From assembly GCF_033568475.1 (NCBI RefSeq), contig NC_133123.1, forward strand, positions 150,055,753-150,119,752: a stretch of 64,000 nt of DNA. Reading direction: 5' to 3'. Each line of letters starts with the position of its first letter. Position 1 is the first letter of the stretch. This stretch comes from Henckelia pumila. Its lineage: Eukaryota > Streptophyta > Magnoliopsida > Lamiales > Gesneriaceae. A program made the translations under genes and the position numbers. This document shows positions 57,921 through 64,000 of the stretch, one piece after another. The notes beneath the pieces are model-generated. The model saw only the letters and a program-made list of their open reading frames with translations. It was not told the origin of the DNA and did no database searches.

Positions 57921-58104
57921 AGGGCGTAAGGAGGATAAGGTTGGAAACCAATCATTGAATATTCATGGTTAAGAGTAAACCTGGAGATCCATAGAGCAAG
58001 TACCAGTTGATCAAGTGATCGTTAAGGGAAAGCAAGGATTTGGCCTCTGCTCAAAACCAAGATTCATTCAAACAAGGTAACCTTCCTAAACCTCCTGCAG
58101 CCCT
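57921..58104 (+). promoter_or_regulatory. Leader hairpin of EPRV B (ribosome-shunt-like)
   Basis: The arms are 57921-57944 (AGGGCGTAAGGAGGATAAGG...) and 58081-58104 (...CCTCCTGCAGCCCT). They pair without gaps at 17 of 24 positions, plus some G-U. The loop is about 136 nt. The next ORF starts at 58137, 32 nt beyond the stem. Confidence 0.5.
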
Positions 58105-58136
58105 TAATTCAAAGAAATAGTCAAAATACATTAATC

Positions 58137-58343
58137 ATGTCATCATCCTTTATAAGAAATGGAAGATTAATAATAAAAAACTGGTTCGAAATAGAAGAAG
58201 ATCATGAATATGATACATTTCGTGAATATCGTTTAAATACTTCTGATTTAACCATATTTGAATCAATTTATCAACTAAAATTTGTATTAATAATTCATGA
58301 ATATAACCAAACTAATATGAAAACATTTATCTGTTATAAATGA
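58137..58343 (+). CDS. First small ORF after the EPRV B leader (68 aa)
   Basis: ATG 58137, encoding MSSSFIRNGRLIIKNWFEI... and ending ...MKTFICYK. It is the first ORF downstream of the stem. Its C-terminal pattern (LIIHEYN...ICYK) loosely resembles the end of the next small ORF (MIIQISEN...ICYE). No family is recognised. Confidence 0.45.
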   Translation: MSSSFIRNGRLIIKNWFEIEEDHEYDTFREYRLNTSDLTIFESIYQLKFVLIIHEYNQTNMKTFICYK

Positions 58344-58422
58344 ATCAGATCTGTAAATCCATGAATCAAATCTGTAAATTCATGAATAAGAAAATTCATA
58401 AGAATTGAAGAATTCCGCAACC

Positions 58423-58435
58423 TGGTATCAGAGCC
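58423..58435 (+). promoter_or_regulatory. tRNA-Met primer binding site of EPRV B
   Basis: TGGTATCAGAGCC, identical to the site in EPRV A. Its central position in the integrated copy shows the copy is circularly permuted. Confidence 0.85.
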
Positions 58436-58454
58436 TAAATAAAGCAGATTATTA

Positions 58455-58676
58455 ATGCTTGGATTAACTTTAGATATTGAGATTAAAAATTTATTTGATA
58501 AAATAATCTTACTAAAAGATTTACGTCAAATAGATCAATTATGGAATAAAATAAAAGATCTCCAAACTTTTTATTTCAAAAATCATAAAAAAGAACATTT
58601 TTCAAGCAACTGGAAAATGATAATTCAAATTTCTGAAAACGATGAAATTGAAGACATAACAATATGTTATGAATAA
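58455..58676 (+). CDS. Small ORF of EPRV B (73 aa)
   Basis: ATG 58455, 19 nt after the primer site. Leu/Ile/Lys-rich, helical, ending DEIEDITICYE. Unknown function. It may share origin with the 58137 ORF. Confidence 0.45.
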   Translation: MLGLTLDIEIKNLFDKIILLKDLRQIDQLWNKIKDLQTFYFKNHKKEHFSSNWKMIIQISENDEIEDITICYE

Positions 58677-58749
58677 GAACAAACTTTGTTATCGAAATCC
58701 GATCAACAAAAACAAAATAATAAAAGTAACAATTTTTACTAAATGAAAA

Positions 58750-58962
58750 ATGTATGAAAATACAAAAATGAATATCTTTAATTTATATTCTCAAAATATA
58801 AATTTTGATATAGAAAATTGTGAAAACAATTTGAAACATCTTAAAAATTGTCAATCTTCAATTGATAGTTTCGAAGATTTTCAAAATTTATTAAAACAGA
58901 TAGATTCAATAAAAAAGCTTTTAAAAGCCTTAAGAAAATTAAAAAGTTCTATCATCTGTTAA
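58750..58962 (+). CDS. Small ORF of EPRV B (70 aa)
   Basis: ATG 58750. Asn/Lys/Leu-rich with a coiled-coil-like C-terminal half (FQNLLKQIDSIKKLLKALRK). It ends one nt before the movement-protein ATG at 58964, suggesting polycistronic coupling. Unknown family. Confidence 0.45.
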   Translation: MYENTKMNIFNLYSQNINFDIENCENNLKHLKNCQSSIDSFEDFQNLLKQIDSIKKLLKALRKLKSSIIC

Positions 58963-58963
58963 A

Positions 58964-59905
58964 ATGACAGAAGTAACAATTCCAAATCAAAACAACCTGG
59001 TCGATGAATCTGAAGAAAACCAAGAATATAATTTGAATATTATATTCAATCAAAGTAAGTTTGCTGAAATACAGAAAACAGGGTTTTCTAATTCAAAAAC
59101 AAATCTAATAGACCAACCAGGAATACTAAGTAAGATTTCAAATTTTATTAATCCCAGAAAAAATTTAATTTATTATTCGATTCGTACAAAAGAACGATCT
59201 TGTAAAATAAATAACGAATCAAGGTCTAATACTCTGAAGTTATTAACAACTCAAGATATTAATACCATCATGGCAAAAGCCAGTGAAAAAGAACGATCTG
59301 AACTGAAATATGTTCATATCGGAGGAATTGAAATAATAATATCAGCTCACTACCGAGAAGGAATAGATACACCAATTGAAATAACAGTTCGTGACAAAAG
59401 AATACGTAATTTCGAGGATTCTATCCTTGGAAAAATTGAAGGAAATTTATGTTACAAAAAGATGAAATTTTGTATTTATCCACAATATAATATATCTCTT
59501 TTTGATAAAAACATAAATGACGTTTTAACATTAGATTATTACTTTTATAGAAATAATCTTATGTTAACAAGAAACCATCCGATCAATATAAACTATGTTG
59601 TCGGTTTAGCAATAAGTAATAATTCTCAAACAGGAATAATTTCAACAAAACCAACTATTTCTGTTGAAAGAATGTTTGAAAATATTACAAGAATTGAACA
59701 CCCTCGAAAAGCATTTATTGAAGAAATAAATCCCCATAAAAGATGGAGTTCAGATGACCTCCAAATCACAAAACAGTCTGTACCAAGAAGATCATTATCA
59801 TTTGCTAGAAATGATGAAGATATTCTTGATAAGATTGGAACCATGAATCAAAATATTCTTAAAATTAAACAAGCTATTGTTAATGAGTCAACCTCATCGC
59901 AATGA
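58964..59905 (+). CDS. Movement protein (30K superfamily) of EPRV B, intact frame (313 aa)
   Basis: The conserved core lies near residues 118-220: YVHIGGIEIIISAHYREGID, then ITVRDKRIRNFEDSILGKIE, GNLCYKKMKFCIYPQYNISL and VLTLDYYFYRNN. This parallels the EPRV A movement protein block by block, although overall divergence is large. The family function is cell-to-cell movement through plasmodesmata. The frame is open throughout and its TGA overlaps the next ATG (ATGA). Confidence 0.78.
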   Translation: MTEVTIPNQNNLVDESEENQEYNLNIIFNQSKFAEIQKTGFSNSKTNLIDQPGILSKISNFINPRKNLIYYSIRTKERSCKINNESRSNTLKLLTTQDINTIMAKASEKERSELKYVHIGGIEIIISAHYREGIDTPIEITVRDKRIRNFEDSILGKIEGNLCYKKMKFCIYPQYNISLFDKNINDVLTLDYYFYRNNLMLTRNHPININYVVGLAISNNSQTGIISTKPTISVERMFENITRIEHPRKAFIEEINPHKRWSSDDLQITKQSVPRRSLSFARNDEDILDKIGTMNQNILKIKQAIVNESTSSQ

Positions 59906-60193
59906 CCTCCTTAATAAAATTAGAAAAAGATCTAGGAGATTTAAAAAATAATATTAATAAGATCAATCTATCAATACAAGAATTAGAGAAGAATTTCAAA
60001 GAATATATTGATTTAGCAACGACTAGATTAATAATTGAACAAGAAACATAGTAATGAAATATTAAACTATCTTAAGGAAGTTCTTCCAATAGATAAAGGA
60101 AAAAGAAAAATGGAAGAAGAACCACCATTCAAAATTGAATCATGGTATAGAAATCCCCTTAGTTATGGCAAACATAAGTATGGAGATGTTTAG
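59902..60193 (+). pseudogene. Virion-associated-protein-like coiled-coil ORF of EPRV B, frameshifted
   Basis: ATG 59902 gives 49 codons with heptads (LEKDLGDLKNNINKINLSIQ) to TAG 60049-60051. The adjacent frame then continues (EILNYLKEVLPIDKGKRKM... to TAG 60191-60193) with a basic stretch. Position between movement and coat proteins plus this layout fits the virion-associated protein of caulimo- and soymoviruses. A two-ORF origin is less likely. Confidence 0.5.
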
Positions 60194-61571
60194 TGAAAAC
60201 GACTCATCTGATTTTGAACAAATAAGAGTAAATACAGAAGAATTATATCATTCACATCAGGACTCAGAACAATACAGAGATATGGATATTTCAGAATCAG
60301 AATCTGAAGATGATTCTAGACCACGATTAAATCTACGAACGAATGTAGAAGGTAGTGGTGGAAGAGATGATGAAGAATTTAAATATAACAGAGACCAATA
60401 CTCTGGATCTTATAAAGATATTAGAGATATTCTTAGAGAATCAAAAACATCAGGATTTGTGAAACAGAATATCTTAGATTTAGGTTGTTCAACAGCCAAA
60501 GAAAGAAAATCAAAGATAGATCATTGGGCAAATGAACTATCAGTACAAATTCAATTAACACCATTATTAGACAAAAGTGAGAATATTCAAGTTTTAACTC
60601 ATGGGATGATAAAAATGACACTGGTAGGAGCAGTAAGAACTTGGGCTGAAAACCTAGTAATTACTAATCTACCACAAGGAATGACAGGGCATCGATATTT
60701 CGAACTATTTGTTGATGTCGTGTACCAAGAATTTTTAGGAGTTTCTAATAATGATGCTAATTTGGTAGCTAAGAATATAGAACATAATAGAACAATCTTT
60801 ATATTAGATAATATTAAATTATGCAATTTATGTTACTTAGAAGAATTTATTTGTGATTATGAAACAAACTATTATCAATTAATAGATGCTGATAAAAAGG
60901 AACATTATAAACTAAGTATCTTTAATAAGATACCTAATATACCTATACACAGTAAAGATGAATTCTTAACTAGTCCTTATGCTAAAACTTTAGGAGGAGC
61001 TATTAAATTCATCAAAGACATAATAACAAAAAAATGTCATGAAGTAACACTAAATAAAAGAATCTCTAAATCCTACAAACAAAACAATAAACTTTGTTGT
61101 GACAAAATGAAATTCACAGTAAAAAAATACGGTTGCAAAACAAACATGTCACACAAATATTTAAAACGACAGAAACAGAATAAATTTAATAAACCTTATA
61201 AATCTTTTAATAAAAAATTTATTCCCTATAAGAAAAAGAAATTTAAAAAGATTTTTTTCAGAAAACCTTATAAAAGAAAATTTTATAAAAAGTTTGATAA
61301 CAAAAAACCACCTTGCCCAAAGGGTAAAGGAAAGAATTGCACATTTTGGTTGTGCAACGAAGAAGAACATTATGCGAATGAATGTCCAAAACGAAACGAA
61401 AAGAAAAATAAAATTAAACTTCTTGAAGAAATATATACTATTGGATTCTATCCCGTAGAAACAATTGAATTTTCATCCGACGATGAAAATATTTATTATC
61501 TTGATGAATCAAGTGAATCAAATTTTGAATCCGATTCCACATTTGATAATTCAAGAAATAATAATGATTAA
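60165..61571 (+). CDS. Coat protein of EPRV B (about 468 aa, open frame)
   Basis: The start is placed at ATG 60165 (MANISMEMFSEND); the frame extends upstream only through a non-ATG start. It has an acidic N-terminal third (many Glu/Asp/Ser), a central capsid-like domain (residues about 110-290), and a long Lys/Phe/Tyr-rich basic stretch. A zinc-knuckle remnant, CTFWLCNEEEHYANECPKR, follows, in which the usual first Cys position is Phe. The tail is acidic (SSESNFESDSTFD). Acidic ends, a basic patch and a CCHC-type knuckle are typical of caulimovirid capsid proteins. The altered knuckle suggests the copy is not functional even where the frame is open. Confidence 0.75.
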   Translation: MANISMEMFSENDSSDFEQIRVNTEELYHSHQDSEQYRDMDISESESEDDSRPRLNLRTNVEGSGGRDDEEFKYNRDQYSGSYKDIRDILRESKTSGFVKQNILDLGCSTAKERKSKIDHWANELSVQIQLTPLLDKSENIQVLTHGMIKMTLVGAVRTWAENLVITNLPQGMTGHRYFELFVDVVYQEFLGVSNNDANLVAKNIEHNRTIFILDNIKLCNLCYLEEFICDYETNYYQLIDADKKEHYKLSIFNKIPNIPIHSKDEFLTSPYAKTLGGAIKFIKDIITKKCHEVTLNKRISKSYKQNNKLCCDKMKFTVKKYGCKTNMSHKYLKRQKQNKFNKPYKSFNKKFIPYKKKKFKKIFFRKPYKRKFYKKFDNKKPPCPKGKGKNCTFWLCNEEEHYANECPKRNEKKNKIKLLEEIYTIGFYPVETIEFSSDDENIYYLDESSESNFESDSTFDNSRNNND

Positions 61572-61806
61572 AATAACGACAAGGGCATTTTTGGAAAGAC
61601 AAATATAGGGAGTAAATTGAAAGTTATGTTTGATTTAGGGAGTTATCTACAAGTTGCCCTTAATTTAAATGTTACATAGAATGGTTTAAATTCAGAAATC
61701 AAATTGAAGTAGATGTTCATCTATCAATAATACAACTTAATCTGGCACCAATCAATGCAAAACTCATTTGGACCTGTGTGCTAAAAAAAGCCATTTGCTC
61801 CACCAT

Positions 61807-63960
61807 TCAGTCCTCGAAATCTCCAGAATTCTCCAACAAGTAATTGACAGCTAATTCCTCGTTGCGATCACATGCTAAAAAAGCTTCGATTACAGAAGCT
61901 CTGTCGAAACCCATTGCCTCCATCTACAGCACCAAAAGAAATGATATAGCATAACAGAATGCATATAATCCGAAACATGGATCAACTTGAAATGAAAATG
62001 GGAGAGAGGGTGGTTGTGTGATCGAGAATAAAGTGTTGGGCAGGGCTTGTTTCATACTCTTTCGATGGCTTCCTGCTCTGCGGGCGTGACACTAACTGCA
62101 TGGGGCATTTCTTGTTCTCCCTGATCAAACATATCCCTGTAAAAATATAAAAATGCTGCTGAGGCCATATATATGTATGTGATGGATAACATCTTGGTCG
62201 TGAATATTTGAACCCATTAACTGTAAGTCAACAGCAATATAAGAGGGACGGTCGCTTTTTCAAGGATAAGTTGAAGGTTCTTGACACAAGCACAAGGAGT
62301 CATACTCCGAAGAGCTAAATGCATGAGATCATCCTTTAAGCTAGCTAATACACAAAATGTCCCCTAACCAGAGGGGAGGGAACAGGAGCTGAAAGAATGC
62401 AACATTGAAAGTCATGCCAGTAATATTTCAACAAATATATAATCGATTTAATTTTAAATTTGAGAATAAACCCTTCAAAAAGTTAATGTCAATATTCAAT
62501 TTTGCAAATGGATCTGATTTATGTGGCGTTAAACATTTTTCATAAGGGCCACGCTCACCCATCAGAATCATCAACAGGTTCATTGACTAGTCGAAGGAAC
62601 TCTTGGTGGTTCTCTTGTATGAGTCTCAGGAGAGGTAGATTTTGCTTCCCAAGCTCCTGAAGCACTTGCTATAAGATTAAAAAAAACTAAACTTTAACTT
62701 ATTTTATGGCTTAAAAAATCACTAACAAGCGTGCAAACAGACATATTTAAGTAAAAATTACCTGCAGAATTTGCGGATTAGCATGAACCATCGAGCGCAG
62801 TGCTTGAAACTGAATCCAGTTAGAGGAAATTCAGTTTTTGTAAATTTTATAAATCTATGAATACGCCATGCATGAGAACAAAATTTGTCCGCCCAAGATG
62901 AAAAGCACAAGAAGAATTCAAAGCATGTAGAAAAGAGCTTTTGACAAAACAATTAAAATAATCAACAAAACTGGATGAGCAGGGGAAAAAAAAGCAGCAC
63001 ACCTGTGGGTTGTTCCTGAGGAAATCCAGGGATCCATGGCCAGCATCAGCAGGACCAGAAATGGTCCCCTGGAAAGTTTTCGACAGTTGTTATCAAGCAT
63101 GAGAAAACCAGTAAATCTATTGATATAAGCACCCTTTCTAATGACAAACCTGAGGAAATAAATTCAATGGAGATGAGTTTGGTGCTCCAGACACTGGTGC
63201 AGCTTGAGCGGCAGCAATTGCAGAATTCATGGCTGATTGAGCCGATGGCACTGGAACTTCAGTGCTTTCAGGGATTCCCTGATTGGATGTCAAACATCAG
63301 TGTTCTTTTCTAGCAGTTAATGGAAATGTATGTAGCTAGAAGATGAGTAACGGCATACAGAATACAAGTAATCCACTGCCCTCTCTGGATTATTATATGC
63401 AGCTCGAAGTGCACGTGTAACAGTCTCTTTGTCCCAACAACCGCCACCCATATCCATTATTTGTTGAACAGTATGCTCAAGATTATTACCAGCAATTAAA
63501 CTGGAAGCAGCTTGAGCATAAGTATCAGTAGAATCACTGCAACAACAGTACTATAATAGTTATCGATATCCTCAAGAAGTTATACAAGAACCTCGAGCCA
63601 TAAACTGCAGATGTTAAGAGTACTCTATTCAGCATATTCTAAATAAAAAATTAAAGATAGCATACTTTGGTGTTGGGGAAACAGAAGATAATCCCGCAAC
63701 AGTAGGGGGCCTACAAGTCAAAAAGTGCACCATTCAGTTGGATACAACAAATGCCAGCATAAATACAACTGAAGATATTTATACAACTCACTGCGCTGGT
63801 GGTGGAGCTTCAGTAGCAGAAGTAGGATTAGAAGCTGGTGCAGCTGCAGGAGCTGGCTGCTCCAAAAAATAGGCTTGAGAAAATAAACACTATTAATCAG
63901 TGTGCACAAATGAAAACATACCTGAGCAGAAGACGACCCACTTGAGCCCAAAGTTTTTCC
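61807..63960 (-). CDS. RAD23: RAD23 ubiquitin-receptor protein, C-terminal part (gene runs off the right edge)
   Basis: Eleven coding exons were read: 63960-63922, 63859-63792, 63710-63666, 63536-63359, 63278-63150, 63068-63003, 62809-62762, 62668-62559, 62136-62058, 61923-61807 and further exons beyond 64000 (ten within the window). A Pro/Ala linker precedes UBA1 ([12 protein letters not shown]..., [14 protein letters not shown]). Then come the XPC-binding/STI1 domain ([20 protein letters not shown]..., [17 protein letters not shown]) and UBA2 ([20 protein letters not shown]..., ending [10 protein letters not shown]). The N-terminal ubiquitin-like domain is outside the window. RAD23 shuttles ubiquitylated proteins to the 26S proteasome and binds the XPC homologue in nucleotide-excision repair. 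All phases close and no lesion is seen. The stop codon is only about 140 bp from the duplicated target site of element B. Confidence 0.92.
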
Positions 63961-64000
63961 CTGCAATCAACAAATGCCGCTATAATAATGACTTTTTGGG

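Larger units (their letters stand above)
53945..61659 (+). mobile_element. Endogenous pararetrovirus B enclosed by MULE-like terminal inverted repeats
   Basis: Ends: GGGTTAATTGTCAATCACTC at 53945 and, on the minus strand from 61659, GGGCAACTTGTAGATAACTC. Both continue with CCCTAAA and further ACTCCCT modules for about 110-130 bp. The perfect 9-bp direct repeat TTAATTTAA lies at 53936-53944 and 61660-61668. Inside, caulimovirid genes fill 54091-61571 in permuted order: protease-RT-RNase H, coiled-coil ORF, TAV-like, promoter and leader, primer site, small ORFs, movement protein, coiled-coil ORF, coat protein. MP-(small)-CP-Pol-TAV is the caulimovirus/soymovirus-like order. Several ORFs are broken. 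Confidence 0.8.

Noticed and set aside
58423-58435. TGGTATCAGAGCC as part of a tRNA gene
   Set aside because: No cloverleaf around it; it is the primer binding site, as at 23334-23346 and 15144-15155.
53941-61663. TTAA-flanked piggyBac-type insertion
   Set aside because: TTAA is present, but the direct repeat extends to a perfect 9 bp (TTAATTTAA), which fits Mutator-like elements better.

Overview
The window is nuclear DNA from a flowering plant, probably a eudicot and tentatively an asterid. It has AT-rich spacers, GT-AG introns, four recognisable multi-exon or UTR-intron host genes, Ty3/gypsy elements, MITEs, and two decayed endogenous pararetroviruses (EPRVs, family Caulimoviridae). No bacterial or organellar signature is seen. 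All exon structures below were read from splice signals and reading-frame closure. No transcript or database evidence was available.

Layout. 1-5.3 kb: sparse DNA with a short secreted-peptide gene (3043-3369, minus), a decayed relative of it (about 925-1210), a fold-back element (2101-2297), and a 1.3-kb Mutator-like (MULE) non-autonomous transposon with a perfect 9-bp target duplication (4028-5327). 5.8-23.35 kb, minus strand: EPRV 'A', running from its tRNA-Met primer binding site (23346) through two small ORFs, coat protein, movement protein, a small coiled-coil ORF, protease/RT/RNase H and a transactivator-like gene to its promoter and leader (about 6.2-5.84 kb). It is split by a 2.7-kb solo LTR (17298-20000) and a 7.6-kb Ty3/gypsy element (9029-16599, TSD CTAAC). 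Subtracting these leaves about 7.2 kb, one caulimovirid genome.

24.2-27.8 kb, minus: a six-exon gene resembling Arabidopsis ASG1/At4g30780. 28-32.6 kb: spacer with a Tourist-like MITE and two inverted-repeat hairpins. 32.9-34.9 kb, plus: a nepenthesin-type aspartic protease gene. 35.2-45.3 kb, plus: a complete 10.1-kb Ty3/gypsy element (TSD ATATA) lying between this gene and the convergent folate-biopterin transporter gene (45885-49534, minus). It belongs to the same LTR family as the solo LTR. 50.9-52.2 kb, minus: a gene for a 102-aa single-pass membrane protein with a 5'-UTR intron. 53.25-53.8 kb: a hAT-type MITE.

53.9-61.7 kb, plus: EPRV 'B', with a different gene order from A (movement protein, small coiled-coil ORF, coat protein, polymerase, transactivator-like). 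It is circularly permuted and lies almost exactly within imperfect terminal inverted repeats flanked by a perfect 9-bp direct repeat, the hallmark of a MULE insertion. 61.8-64 kb, minus: the C-terminal two thirds of RAD23, running off the right edge.

Most notable: (i) a pararetroviral genome enclosed by DNA-transposon termini; (ii) ribosome-shunt leader architecture (short uORF, 6-7 nt gap, long stem, then first ORF) still legible in both unrelated EPRVs; (iii) a probable in-frame intron at the gag/pro junction of the 10-kb Ty3/gypsy element. Both viral copies are broken and are described only as fossils.
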